Program-made: the position numbers and the translations under genes | The notes under the pieces: model-generated | Told to the model about the DNA's origin: nothing | What the model saw: only the letters and a program-made list of their open reading frames with translations | Database searches by the model: none | NCBI GenBank assembly: GCA_024362935.1 | Contig: JANCRA010000125.1 | Coordinates: forward strand, 1,178,001-1,242,000 | Length of the DNA stretch: 64,000 nucleotides | Direction of reading: 5' to 3' | Source of the DNA: Setophaga petechia | Lineage: Eukaryota > Chordata > Aves > Passeriformes > Parulidae | Part shown: piece after piece, positions 1-12,644 of the stretch | Position numbering within the stretch: the first letter of the stretch is position 1 | Layout of the letters: the number at the start of each line of letters is the position of its first letter

Positions 1-3000
1 TTTTTCACTCTGTCTCGCAAGGTGAAAACCTTCCTGCTCACTAAACATCTCCTATCGTGTTCTAGAAGTTGCACAGACGGCTGCAGTGTGTTTTGCAAAA
101 TGTAAAAGAAAGTTGTCTAAGACGCCTTCCTTTCAAGTAGTAATGTGAAGGGAAAGGCAAGAGAGTTGAAAGTACTGTTTTCTAGCACTTTGCAAGCTGC
201 TTAAAGAATCCCAGTGCTGTGTAGTAATTAGCTTTTAAGTGCACTGCAGTAAGAGTTTCTTGTTACCTACATCTAAGCAAATAGCTTTTTCACTATGTCT
301 CGCAAGGAGAAAACCTTCCAGCTCACTAAACATCTCCTGTCATGTTCTAGGGATTGCACAGAGTGCTGCAGAGTTTTTTGCAACAAGAAAAAGAAAGTTG
401 TCTAAGACGCCTTCCTTTCAAGTATTAATGTGAAGGGAAAGGCAAGAGAGTGGGAAAGTACTGTTTTCTAGCACTTTGCAAGCTGCTAACACAATCCCAG
501 TTCTGTGTAGCAATTAGCGTTTCAGTGCCCTGCAGTAAGTGTTTCTTGTCACCTACATCTAAGCAAATAACTTTTTCACTCTGTCTCGCAAGGAGAAAAC
601 CTTCCTGCTCACTAAACAACTTCCATCGTGTTCTAGACGTTGCACAGAGGGTTTAAGAGTGTTCTGTAACCAGAAAAAAAAAGTTGTCTAAGACGCCTTC
701 CTTTCAAGTATTAATGTGAATGGAAAGGCAAGAGATTGGGAAGTACTGTTTTCTAGCACTTTGCAAGCTGCTAACACAATCCCAGTGCTGTGTAGCAGTT
801 AGCTTTTCAGTGCACTGCAGTAAGTGTTTCTTGTCACCTACATCTAAGGAAATAGATTTTCACTATGTCTCGCAAGGAGAAAACCTTCCTGCTCACTAAA
901 CATCTCCTGTCATGTTCTAGGGGTTGCACAGAGTGCGGCAGAGTTTTTTGCAACAAGAAAAAGAAAGTTGTCTAAGACGCCTTCCTTTCAAGTATTAATG
1001 TGAAGGGAAAGGCAAGAGAGTGGGAAAGTACTGTTTTCTAGCACTTTGCAAGCTGCTAACACAATCCCAGTTCTGTGTAGCAATTAGCTTTTCAGTGCAC
1101 TGCAGTAAGTGTTTCTTGATACCTACATCTAAGCAAATAGCTTTTTCACTATATATCGCAAGGGGAAAACGTTGCTGCTCACTAAACCACTTCCATCGTG
1201 TTGTAGAAGTTGCACAGAGGGCTGCAGTGTGTTTTGCAAAATGTAAAAGAAAGTTGTCTAAGACGCCTTCCTTTCAAGTATTAATGTGAAGGGAAAGGCA
1301 AGAGAGTGGGAAAGTCCTGTTTTCTAGCATTTTGCAAGCTGCTAACACAATCCCACTGTTGTGTAACAATTAGCTTGTCAGTGCACTGCAGTAAGTGTTT
1401 CTTGTCACCTACATCTCAGCAAATAGCTTTTTCACTATGTCTCGCAAGGAGAAAACCTTCCTGCTCACTAAACATCTCCTATCGTGTTCTAGAAGTTGCA
1501 CAGAGGGCTGCAGTGTGTTTTGCAACAAGAAAAAGAAAGTTGTCTAAGACGCCTTCCATTCAAGTATTAATGTGAAGGGAAAGGCAAGAGAGTGGGAAAG
1601 TACTGTTTTCTATCATTTTGCAAGCTGCTAACACAATCCCAGTTCTGTGTTGCAATTAGCTTTTCAGTGCACTGCAGTAAGTGTTTCTTGTCACCTACAT
1701 CTAAGCAAATAGCTTTTTCACTCTGTCTCGCAAGGAGAAAACCTTCCTGCTCACTAAACATCTCCTATCGTGTTCTAGAAGTTGCACAGAGGGCTGCAGT
1801 GTGTTTTGCAACAAGAATAAGAAAGTTGTCTAACATGCCTTCCTTTCAAGTATTAATGTGAACAGGAAAGGCAAGAGAGTGGGAAAGTACTGTTTTCTAG
1901 CACTTTGCAAGCTGCAAACACAATCCCAGTGCTGTCTAGCAATTAGCTTTTAAGTGCACTGCAGTAAGTGTTTCTTGTCACCTACATCTAAGCAAATAGC
2001 TTTTTCACTATGTCTCGCAAGGAGAAAACCTTCCTGCTCACTAAACAACTTCCATCGTGTTGTAGATGTTGCACAGAGGGCTGCCGTGTGTTTTGCAAAA
2101 TGTAAAAGAAAGTTGTCTAAGACGCCTTCCTTTCAAGTATTAATGTGAATGGAAAGGCAAGAGAGTGGGAAAGTACTGTTTTCTAGCACTTTGCAAGCTG
2201 CTAACACAATTGCAGTGCTGTGTAGCAGTTAGCTTGTCAGTGCATGGCAGTAAGTGTTTCTTGATACCTACATATGAGCAAATAGCTTTTTCACTTTGTC
2301 TCGCAAGGGGAAAACGTTGCTGCTCACTAAACAACTTCCATCCTGTTGTAGAAGTTGCACAGAGGGCTGGAGAGTGTTTTGCAAAATGTAAAAGAAAGTT
2401 GTCTAAGACGCCATCCTTTCAAGTATTAATGTGAAGGGAAAGGCAAGAGAGTGGGAAAGTACTGTTTTCTTCCACTTTGCAAGCTGCTAACACAATCCCA
2501 GTGCTGTGTAGCAGTTAGTTTTTCAGTGCACTGCAGTAAGTGTTTCTTGTCACCTACATCTAAGCAAATAGCTTTTTCACTCTGTCTCTCAAGGAGAAAA
2601 CCTTCCTGCTCACTAAACATCTCCTATCGTGTTCTAGAAGTTGCAGAGAGTGCTGCAGAGTTTTTTGCAACAATAAAAAAAAGTTGTCTAAGACGCCTTC
2701 CTTTCAAGTATTAATGTGAAGGGAAAGGCAAGAGAGTGGGAAAGTACTGTTTTCTAGCACTTTGCAAGCAGCTAACACAATCCCAGTTCTGTGTAGCAAT
2801 TAGCTTTTCAGTGCACTGCAGTAAGTGTTTCTTGTCACCTACATCTAAGCAAATAGCTTTTTCACTCTGTCTCGCAAGGAGAAAACCTTCCTGCTCACTA
2901 AACATCTCCTATCGTGTTCTAGAAGTTGCAGAGAGTACTTAAGAGTGTTCTGTAACAAGAAAAACAAAGTTTTCTAAGACGCCTTCCTTTCAAGTATTAA

Positions 3001-3307
3001 TGTGAAGGGAAAGGCAAGAGAGTGGGAAAGTACTGTTTTCTAGCACTTTGCAAGCTGCTAACACAATCCCAGTTCTGTGTAGCAATTAGCTTTTCAGTGC
3101 ACTGCAGTAAGTGTTTCTTGTCACCTACATCTAAGCAAATAGCTTTTTCACTCTGTCTCGCAAGGAGAAAACCTTCCTGCTCACTAAACAACTTCCATCG
3201 TGTTCTAGAAGTTGCACAGAGGGCTGCAGTGTGTTTTGCAGCAAGAAAAAGAAAGTTGTCTAAGACGCCTTCCTTTCAAGTATTAATGTGAAGGGAAAGG
3301 CAAGAGA
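1..3307. repeat. Satellite array, canonical 286-bp monomers
   Basis: About 11.5 tandem monomers of 285-287 bp. A convenient phase mark is the string gtgggaaagtactg, which recurs at about 450, 1020, 1306, 1592, 2165, 2451, 2736, 3022 and 3308. Each monomer contains a cagtgcactg palindrome (sometimes cacggc), ctcgcaagg, a Lys-rich-looking aagaaaaagaaag tract and ttcaagtattaatg. Neighbouring monomers differ by a few to about 15 percent. Positions 1 to about 1290 match 55872-57150 almost base for base; from about 1290 the array instead matches 38770 onward. No coding gene is supported here. Confidence 0.95.
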
Positions 3308-4608
3308 GTGGGGAAGTACTGTTTTCTAGCACTTTGAAAGCTGCTTACCCAATCCCAGTTTTGTGCCGCTTCGTAGTTCGCCGTTCAGAAGCTGCCGCAG
3401 GCTCTGTTTCCCGGAGAAGGGGAAGACGCTTCTTGGCGCGAAGAATCTGGTGTCGTTACGCCGATCGCGGCGTGCTCCGGAGAACAGCTACGGCCGAGAG
3501 ACACCCGGAAGCGGCGCTTAAAGGCACAGTGCTCCGTCTCCTGGTCTTTAGCGTCTCCTGCCGGCTACACCTTAGCAAAAAGCTTTTTCATTATGTCTCG
3601 CCAGGAGAAACTGTGTCTGTTCACAAAAAACCTCCCATCGTGCTCTAGAGGTTGCAGGCAGGTCTGCAGAGTGTTTTGCAACAAGAAAAAGTAACTTGTC
3701 CAAAAAAGCCATCAATTCGAATGTTCCTGGAAAGGGAAAATGCAGGAGAGCGGATAGGTACTGTTTTCTACCAGTTTGCAAGCTGGACACACAATCCCAG
3801 TGTTATACTACGATTGACTTTGCAGTGCACTGTAATACTATCCTATTGTTACTACATCTAAGCCAATAGCATTTGTATTATATCTCTTCAGGAGAAACTG
3901 TACCAGTTCAGAAAACAACTCTCATTTTTTCTAGAAGTTGCACGGAGGTGTGCAGAGTGTTTTGCAAGAAGCAAAAGAAAGTTGTCCAAAACTGCTGCCA
4001 TTCGAATAGTAATGCGAATGGAAAAGGCAGGAGAGTGGAAAGGTGTTGTTTTCTATCTGTTTGTAAGCTGCTTACACAATCCCAGAGTTGTGCAGCAATT
4101 AGTTTTTCAGTGCACTGTAGTAGGTGCCTCTTTTCACCTGCATCTAAGCAAATTGCTTTTTCCCCATGTCTTGCAAAGAGAAACTGAGCCAGTTCAGAAA
4201 ATATCTCCCATCGACTTCTAGAGATTACAGGCAGGTGTGCAGAGTGTTTTGCAAGAAGCCAAAGAAAGTTGTCTAAAATTCTTTCCATTCGAATAGTAAT
4301 GTGCATGGAAAAGGCAGGAAGAGTGGAAAGGTACTGTTTTCTATCACTTTGAAAGCCACTCACACAATCCCAGTGTTGTGCATCTATTAGCTTTGCAGTG
4401 CACTGCAGTAACTGCCTGTGGTAACCTACATCTAAGCAAAAAGCATTTTCACGATCTCTCACTAGGAGAAAATGTTCCTGCTCATTAAACAACTTCCATT
4501 GTGCTGTACAGGTTGCACAGAGGGCTGCAGAATGTTTTGCAGCAAGAAAAAGAAATTTCTCTAAGACGCCTTCCTTTCAAGTATTAATGTGGATGGAAAG
4601 GGAAGAGA
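3308..4608. repeat. Diverged satellite block 1 (1301 bp) with CpG-rich insertion
   Basis: Four monomers clearly diverged from the canonical type, with phase marks at 3308, about 3755, 4037 and 4326. The first is about 160 bp longer because of the CpG-rich insertion. Marks of this block type are gcaggcaggt/ggtgtgcagag, cattcgaatag and agccagttcagaaaa. This copy carries the caggctctg and gccgagagac variants and a private tgtaatactatcc where most other copies read tgtaataattgcc. Confidence 0.9.
3362..3571. other. CpG-rich module inside the diverged block
   Basis: About 210 bp with roughly 25 CpG dinucleotides, set in a satellite that is otherwise AT-rich and CpG-poor. It interrupts a monomer between its aatcccagtt and ttagcaaaaagc segments. 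The same module recurs at 6665, 9396, 12699, 15716, 21880, 26320, 40840, 43857, 58089, 59957 and 61830. I recognise no gene, tRNA or known element in it. CpG density this high could mark a promoter-like island or simply a GC-rich insertion of unknown origin; that reading is inference. Confidence 0.7.
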
Positions 4609-6610
4609 GTGGGAAAGTACTGTTTCCTATCACTTTGCAAGTTGCTAACACAATCGCAGTGCTGCGTAGCAATTAGCTTGTCAGTGCACGGCAGTAAGTG
4701 TTTTTTGATACCTAGATCTGAGCAAATAGCTTTTTCACTTTGTCTCGCAAGGGGAAAACGTTGCTGCTCACTAAACAACTTCCATCGTGTTGTAGAAGTT
4801 GCACAGAGGGCTGCAGTGTGTTTTGCAAAATGTAAAAGAAAACTGTCTAAGACGCCTTCCTTTCAAGTATTAATGTGAATGGAAAGGCAAGAGAGTGGGA
4901 AAATACTGTTTTCTAGCACTTTGCAAGCTGCTAAGACAATCTCAGTGCTGTGTAGCAGTTAGCCTTTCAGTGCATTGCAGTAAGTGTTTCTTGTCACCTA
5001 CATCTAAGCAAATAGCTTTTTCACTATGTCTCGCAAGGAGAAAACCTTCCTGCTCACTAAACATCTCCTATCGTGTTCTAGAAGTTGCACAGAGGGCTGC
5101 AGTGTGTTTTGCAACAAGAATAAGAAAGTTGTCTAACATGCCTTCCTTTCAAGTATTAATGTGAACAGGAAAGGCAAGAGAGTGGGAAAGTACTGTTTTC
5201 TAGCACTTTGCAAGCTGCTAACACAATCCCAGTGCTGTCTAGCAATTAGCTTTTAAGTGCACTGCAGTAAGTGTTTCTTGTCACCTACATCTAAGCAAAT
5301 AGCTTTTTCACTATGTCTCGCAAGGAGAAAACCTTCCTGCTCACTAAACAACTTCCATCGTGTTGTAGATGTTGCACAGAGGGCTGCCGTGTGTTTTGCA
5401 AAATGTAAAAGAAAGTTGTCTAAGACGCCTTCCTTTCAAGTATTAATGTGAATGGAAAGGCAGGAGAGTGGGAAAGTACTGTTTTCTAGCACTTTGCAAG
5501 CTGCTAACACAATTGCAGTGCTGTGTAGCAGTTAGCTTGTCAGTGCATGGCAGTAAGTGTTTCTTGATACCTACATATGAGCAAATAGCTTTTTCACTTT
5601 GTCTCGCAAGGGGAAAACGTTGCTGCTCACTAAACAACTTCCATCCTGTTGTAGAAGTTGCACAGAGGGCTGGAGAGTGTTTTGCAAAATGTAAAAGAAA
5701 GTTGTCTAAGACGCCATCCTTTCAAGTATTAATGTGAAGGGAAAGGCAAGAGAGTGGGAAAGTACTGTTTTCTACCACTTTGCAAGCTGCTAACACAATC
5801 CCAGTGCTGTGTAGCAGTTAGCTTTTCAGTGCACTGCAGTAAGTGTTTCTTGTCACCTACATCTAAGCAAATAGCTTTTTCACTCTGTCTCTCAAGGAGA
5901 AAACCTTCCTGCTCACTAAACATCTCCTATCGTGTTCTAGAAGTTGCAGAGAGTGCTGCAGAGTTTTTTGCAACAATAAAAAAAAGTTGTCTAAGACGCC
6001 TTCCTTTCAAGTATTAATGTGAAGGGAAAGGCAAGAGAGTGGGAAAGTACTGTTTTCTAGCACTTTGCAAGCAGCTAACACAATCCCAGTTCTGTGTAGC
6101 AATTAGCTTTTCAGTGCACTGCAGTAAGTGTTTCTTGTCACCTACATCTAAGCAAATAGCTTTTTCACTCTGTCTCGCAAGGAGAAAACCTTCCTGCTCA
6201 CTAAACATCTCCTATCGTGTTCTAGAAGTTGCAGAGAGTACTTAAGAGTGTTCTGTAACAAGAAAAACAAAGTTTTCTAAGACGCCTTCCTTTCAAGTAT
6301 TAATGTGAAGGGAAAGGCAAGAGAGTGGGAAAGTACTGTTTTCTAGCACTTTGCAAGCTGCTAACACAATCCCAGTTCTGTGTAGCAATTAGCTTTTCAG
6401 TGCACTGCAGTAAGTGTTTCTTGTCACCTACATCTAAGCAAATAGCTTTTTCACTCTGTCTCGCAAGGAGAAAACCTTCCTGCTCACTAAACAACTTCCA
6501 TCGTGTTCTAGAAGTTGCACAGAGGGCTGCAGTGTGTTTTGCAGCAAGAAAAAGAAAGTTGTCTAAGACGCCTTCCTTTCAAGTATTAATGTGAAGGGAA
6601 AGGCAAGAGA
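4609..6610. repeat. Satellite array, 7 canonical monomers
   Basis: Exactly 2002 bp, seven times 286. Much of it (5257 onward) repeats 1954-3307 at an offset of 3303 bp with only a few substitutions, so this segment and the next block are a recent tandem copy of the preceding 3.3 kb. Confidence 0.93.
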
Positions 6611-7911
6611 GTGGGGAAGTACTGTTTTCTAGCACTTTGAAAGCTGCTTACCCAATCCCAGTTTTGTGCCGCTTCGTAGTTCGCCGTTCAGAAGCTGCCG
6701 CAGGCTCTGTTTCCCGGAGAAGGGGAAGACGCTTCTTGGCGCGAAGAATCTGGTGTCGTTACGCCGATCGCGGCGTGCTCCGGAGAACAGCTACGGCCGA
6801 GAGACACCCGGAAGCGGCGCTTAAAGGCACAGTGCTCCGTCTCCTGGTCTTTAGCGTCTCCTGCCGGCTACACCTTAGCAAAAATCTTTTTCATTATGTC
6901 TCGCCAGGAGAAACTGTGTCTGTTCACAAAAAACCTCCCATCGTGCTCTAGAGGTTGCAGGCAGGTCTGCAGAGTGTTTTGCAACAAGAAAAAGTAACTT
7001 GTCCAAAAAAGCCATCAATTCGAATGTTCCTGGAAAGGGAAAATGCAGGAGAGCGGATAGGTACTGTTTTCTACCAGTTTGCAAGCTGGACACACAATCC
7101 CAGTGTTATACTACGATTGACTTTGCAGTGCACTGTAATAATTGCCAATTGTTACTACATCTAAGCCAATAGCGTTTGCATTATATCTCTTCAGGAGAAA
7201 CTGTACCAGTTCAGAAAACAACTCTCATTTTTTCTACAAGTTGCACGGAGGTGTGCAGAGTGTTTTGCAAGAAGCAAAAGAAAGTTGTCCAAAACTGCTG
7301 CCATTCGAATAGTAATGCGAATGGAAAAGGCAGGAGAGTGGAAAGGTGTTGTTTTCTATCTGTTTGTAAGCTGCTTACACAATCCCAGAGTTGTGCAGCA
7401 ATTAGTTTTTCAGTGCACTGTAGTAGGTGCCTCTTTTCACCTGCATCTAAGCAAATTGCTTTTTCCCCATGTCTTGCAAAGAGAAACTGAGCCAGTTCAG
7501 AAAATATCTCCCATCGACTTCTAGAGATTACAGGCAGGTGTGCAGAGTGTTTTGCAAGAAGCCAAAGAAAGTTGTCTAAAATTCTTTCCATTCGAATAGT
7601 AATGTGCATGGAAAAGGCAGGAAGAGTGGAAAGGTACTGTTTTCTATCACTTTGAAAGCCACGCACACAATCCCAGTGTTGTGCATCTATTAGCTTTGCA
7701 GTGCACTGCAGTAACTGCCTGTGGTAACCTACATCTAAGCAAAAAGCATTTTCACTATCTCTCACTAGGAGAAAATGTTCCTGCTCATTAAACAACTTCC
7801 ATTGTGCTGTACAGGTTGCACAGAGGGCTGCAGAATGTTTTGCAGCAAGAAAAAGAAATTTCTCTAAGACGCCTTCCTTTCAAGTATTAATGTGGATGGA
7901 AAGGGAAGAGA
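6611..7911. repeat. Diverged satellite block 2 with CpG module (6665-6874)
   Basis: Nearly identical to block 1 at an offset of 3303 bp. Differences seen include aaaaatctttttc for aaaaagctttttc near 6882 and tgtaataattgcc for the private block 1 variant near 7134. Confidence 0.9.
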
Positions 7912-9341
7912 GTGGGAAAGTACTGTTTCCTATCACTTTGCAAGTTGCTAACACAATCGCAGTGCTGCGTAGCAATTAGCTTGTCAGTGCACGGCAGTAA
8001 GTGTTTTTTGATACCTAGATCTGAGCAAATAGCTTTTTCACTTTGTCTCGCAAGGGGAAAACGTTGCTGCTCACTAAACAACTTCCATCGTGTTGTAGAA
8101 GTTGCACAGAGGGCTGCAGTGTGTTTTGCAAAATGTAAAAGAAAACTGTCTAAGACGCCTTCCTTTCAAGTATTAATGTGAATGGAAAGGCAAGAGAGTG
8201 GGAAAATACTGTTTTCTAGCACTTTGCAAGCTGCTAAGACAATCTCAGTGCTGTGTAGCAGTTAGCTTTTCAGTGCATTGCAGTAAGTGTTTCTTGTCAC
8301 CTACATCTAAGCAAATAGCTTTTTCACTATGTCTCGCAAGGAGAAAACCTTCCTGCTCACTAAACAACTTCCATCGTGTTGTAGATGTTGCACAGAGGGC
8401 TGCAGAGTGTTTTGCAACAAGAAAAAGAAAGTTGTCTAAAACGCCTTCCTTTCAAGTATTAATGTGAATGGAAAGGCAAGAGAGTGGGAAAGTACTGTTT
8501 TCTACCACTTTGCGAGCTGTTAACACAATTCCAGTGCTGTGTAGTGATTAGCTTTTAAGTGCACTGCAGTAAGTGTTTCTTGTCACCTACATCTAAGCAA
8601 ATAGCTTGTTCACTCTGTCTCGCAAGGAGAAAACCTTCCTGCTCATTAAACATCTCCTATCGTGTTCTAGAAGTTGCACAGAGGGCTGCAGTGTGTTCTG
8701 TAACAAGAAAAAGAAAGTTGTCTAAGACGCCTTCCTTTCAAGTATTAATGTGAAGGGAAAGGCGAGAGAGTGGGAAAGTACTGTTTTCTAGCACTTTGCA
8801 AGCTGCTAACACAATCGCAGTGCTGTGTAGCAGTTAGCTTGTCAGTGCACGGCAGTAAGTGTTTCTTGATACCTACATCTGAGCAAATAGCTTTTTCACT
8901 TTGTCTCGCAAGGGGAAAACGTTGCTGCTCACTAAACAACTTCCATCGTGTTGTAGAAGTTGCACAGAGGGCTGCAGAGTGTTTTGCAATATGTAAAAGA
9001 AAGTTGTCTAAGACGCCTTCCTTTCAAGTATTAATGTGAAGGGAAAGGCAAGAGAGTGGGAAAGTACTGTTTTCTAGCACTTTGCAAGCTGCTAACACAA
9101 TTGCAGTGCTGTGCAGCAGTTAGCTTGTGAGTGCACGGCAGTAAGTGTTTCTTGATACCTACATCTGAGCAAATAGCTTTTTCACTTTGTCTCGCAAGGG
9201 GAAAACGTTGCTGCTCACTAAACAACTTCCATCGTATTCTAGAAGTTGCTCACAGGGCTGCAGTGTGTTTTGCAGCAAGAAAAAGAAAGTTGTCTAAGAC
9301 GCCTTCCTTTCAAGTATTAATGTGAAGGGAAAGGCAAGAGA
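7912..9341. repeat. Satellite array, 5 canonical monomers
   Basis: 1430 bp, five monomers. Several belong to the gataccta / ctgagcaaatag / ggggaaaacgttgctg sub-type. The array is two monomers shorter than the previous one, which makes the block 2 to block 3 spacing 2731 instead of 3303 bp. Confidence 0.93.
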
Positions 9342-10642
9342 GTGGGAAAGTACTGTTTTCTATCACTTTGAAAGCTGCTTACCCAATCCCAGTTTTGTGC
9401 CGCTTCGTATTTCGCCGTTCAGAAGCTGCCGCAGTCTCTGTTTCCCGGAGAAGGGGAAGACGCTTCTTGGCGCGAAGAATCTGGTGTCGTTACGCCGATC
9501 GCGGCGTGCTCCGGAGAACAGCTACGGCCGACAGACACCCGGAAGCGGCGCTTAAAGGCACAGTGCTCCGTCTCCTGGTCTTTAGCGTCTCCTGCCGGCT
9601 ACACCTTAGCAAAAAGCTTTTTCATTATGTCTCGCCAGGAGAAACTGTGTCTGTTCACAAAAAACCTCCCATCGTGCTCTAGAGGTTGCAGGCAGCTCTG
9701 CAGAGTGTTTTGCAGCAAGAAAAAGTAACTTGTCTAAAAAAGCCATCAATTCGAATGTTCCTGGAAAGGGAAAATGCAGGAGAGCGGATAGGTACTGTTT
9801 TCTACCAGTTTGCAAGCTGGACACACAATCCCAGTGTTATACTACGATTGACTTTGCAGTGCACTGTAATAATTGCCAATTGTTACTACATCTAAGCCAA
9901 TAGCGTTTGCATTATATCTCTTCAGGAGAAACTGTACCAGTTCAGAAAACAACTCTCATTTTTTCTACAAGTTGCACGGAGGTGTGCAGAGTGTTTTGCA
10001 AGAAGCAAAAGAAAGTTGTCCAAAACTGCTGCCATTCGAATAGTAATGCGAATGGAAAAGGCAGGAGAGTGGAAAGGTGCTGTTTTCTATCTGTTTGTAA
10101 GCTGCTTACACAATCCCAGAGTTGTGCAGCAATTAGTTTTTCAGTGCACTGTAGTAGGTGCCTCTTTTCACCTGCATATAAGCAAATTGCTTTTTCCCCA
10201 TGTCTTGCAAAGAGAAACTGAGCCAGTTCAGAAAATATCTCCCATCGACTTCTAGAGATTGCAGGCAGGTGTGCAGAGTGTTTTGCAAGAAGCCAAAGAA
10301 AGTTGTCTAAAATTCTTTCCATTCGAATAGTAATGTGCATGGAAAAGGCAGGAAGAGTGGAAAGGTACTGTTTTCTATCACTTTGCAAGCTGGGCACACA
10401 ATCCCAGTGTTGTGCATCTATTAGCTTTGCAGTGCACTGCAGTAACTGCCTGTGGTAACCTACATCTAAGCAAAAAGCTTTTTCACTATCTCTCAATAGG
10501 AGAAAATGTTCCTGCTCATTAAACAACTTCCATTATGCTGTACAGGTTGCAGAGAGGGCTGCAGAATGTTTTGCAGCAAGAAAAAGAAAGTTGTCTAAGA
10601 CGCCTTCCTTTCAAGTATTAATGTGAAGGGAAAGGCAAGAGA
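9342..10642. repeat. Diverged satellite block 3 with CpG module (9396-9605)
   Basis: Carries the cgtatttcgcc, cagtctctg and gccgacagac variant set, which separates blocks 3, 4, 5, 11 and 12 from blocks 1, 2 and 8 (block 9 is intermediate). It ends with ctatctctcaataggag near 10488. Confidence 0.9.
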
Positions 10643-12644
10643 GTGGGAAAGTACTGTTTTCTAGCACTTTGCAAGCTGCTAACACAATCCCAGTTCTGTG
10701 TAGCAATTAGCTTTTCAGTGCACTGCAGTAAGTGTTTCTTGTCACCTACATCTAAGCAAATAGCTTTTTCACTATGTCTCGCAAGGAGAAAACCTTCCTG
10801 CTCACTAAACAACTTCCATCGTGTTCTAGAAGTTGCACAGAGGGCTGCAGAGTTTTATGCAACAAGAAAAAGAAAGTTGTCTAAGACGCCTTCCTTTCAA
10901 GTATTAATGTTGATGGAAAGGGAAGAGAGTGGGAAAGTACTGTTTTCTACCACTTTGCAAGCTGCTAACACAATCGCAGTGCTGTGTAGCAGCTAGCTTT
11001 TCAGTGCAATGCAGTAAGTGTTTCTTGTCACCTACATCTAAGCAAATAGCTTTTTCACTATGTCTCGCAAGGAGAAAACCTTCCTGCTCACTAAACATCT
11101 CCTATCGTGTTCTAGAAGTTGCACAGAGGGCTGCAGTGTGTTTTGCAACAAGAATAAGAAAGTTGTCTAACATGCCTTCCTTTCAAGTATTAATGTGAAC
11201 AGGAAAGGCAAGAGAGTGGGAAAGTACTGTTTTCTAGCACTTTGCAAGCTGCTAACACAATCCCAGTGCTGTCTAGCAATTAGCTTTTAAGTGCACTGCA
11301 GTAAGTGTTTCTTGTCACCTACATCTAAGCAAATAGCTTTTTCACTATGTCTCGCAAGGAGAAAACCTTCCTGCTCACTAAACAACTTCCATCGTGTTGT
11401 AGATGTTGCACAGAGGGCTGCCGTGTGTTTTGCAAAATGTAAAAGAAAGTTGTCCAAGACGCCTTCCTTTCAAGTATTAATGTGAATGGAGAGGCAGGAG
11501 AGTGGGAAAGTACTGTTTTCTAGCACTTTGCAAGCTGCTAACACAATTGCAGTGCTGTGTAGCAGTTAGCTTGTCAGTGCATGGCAGTAAGTGTTTCTTG
11601 ATACCTACATATGAGCAAATAGCTTTTTCACTTTGTCTCGCAAGGGGAAAACGTTGCTGCTCACTAAAGAACTTCCATCCTGTTGTAGAAGTTGCACAGA
11701 GGGCTGGAGAGTGTTTTGCAAAATGTAAAAGAAAGTTGTCTAAGACGCCATCCTTTCAAGTATTAATGTGAAGGGAAAGGCAAGAGAGTGGGAAAGTACT
11801 GTTTTCTACCACTTTGCAAGCTGCTAACACAATCCCAGTGCTGTGTAGCAGTTAGCTTTTCAGTGCACTGCAGTAAGTGTTTCTTGTCACCTACATCTAA
11901 GCAAATAGCTTTTTCACTCTGTCTCTCAAGGAGAAAACCTTCCTGCTCACTAAACATCTCCTATCGTGTTCTAGAAGTTGCAGAGAGTGCTGCAGAGTTT
12001 TTTGCAACAATAAAAAAAAGTTGTCTAAGACGCCTTCCTTTCAAGTATTAATGTGAAGGGAAAGGCAAGAGAGTGGGAAAGTACTGTTTTCTAGCACTTT
12101 GCAAGCAGCTAACACAATCCCAGTTCTGTGTAGCAATTAGCTTTTCAGTGCACTGCAGTAAGTGTTTCTTGTCACCTACATCTAAGCAAATAGCTTTTTC
12201 ACTCTGTCTCGCAAGGAGAAAACCTTCCTGCTCACTAAACATCTCCTATCGTGTTCTAGAAGTTGCAGAGAGTACTTAAGAGTGTTCTGTAACAAGAAAA
12301 AGAAAGTTTTCTAAGACGCCTTCCTTTCAAGTATTAATGTGAAGGGAAAGGCAAGAGAGTGGGAAAGTACTGTTTTCTAGCACTTTGCAAGCTGCTAACA
12401 CAATCCCAGTTCTGTGTAGCAATTAGCTTTTCAGTGCACTGCAGTAAGTGTTTCTTGTCACCTACATCTAAGCAAATAGCTTTTTCACTCTGTCTCGCAA
12501 GGAGAAAACCTTCCTGCTCACTAAACAACTTCCATCGTGTTCTAGAAGTTGCACAGAGGGCTGCAGTGTGTTTTGCAGCAAGAAAAAGAAAGTTGTCTAA
12601 GACGCCTTCCTTTCAAGTATTAATGTGAAGGGAAAGGCAAGAGA
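10643..12644. repeat. Satellite array, 7 canonical monomers
   Basis: 2002 bp. From about 11100 it repeats 5060-6610 at an offset of 6034 bp, so this is another copy of the same seven-monomer arrangement. Confidence 0.93.

Noticed and set aside
1020..1289. 89-codon + strand frames recurring in almost every monomer
   Set aside because: They start at GTG, differ in stops and length among monomers, and the 286-bp period is not a multiple of three. Changes between monomers show no third-position bias. They are open by chance and copied with the repeat.
1437..1547. Small ATG frame (36 codons, starting MSRKEK) with a CX3CX3CX3C pattern and Lys-rich end in some monomers
   Set aside because: The ATG is lost (ctctgtctcgc) in many monomers, and differences between canonical and diverged copies (for example 3593-3694) are mostly amino-acid changing. 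Cysteine retention is notable but not enough to call a gene.
3334..3648. 104-codon + strand frame through the CpG module
   Set aside because: It begins on a non-ATG codon and runs from monomer into module and back. It is open because the module lacks stops in one frame, and is disrupted in block 10.
3908..4492. 194-codon minus-strand frame found in most diverged blocks
   Set aside because: It spans two monomers of a recently duplicated block, so its repeated presence reflects copy number and not selection. No domain is recognisable.
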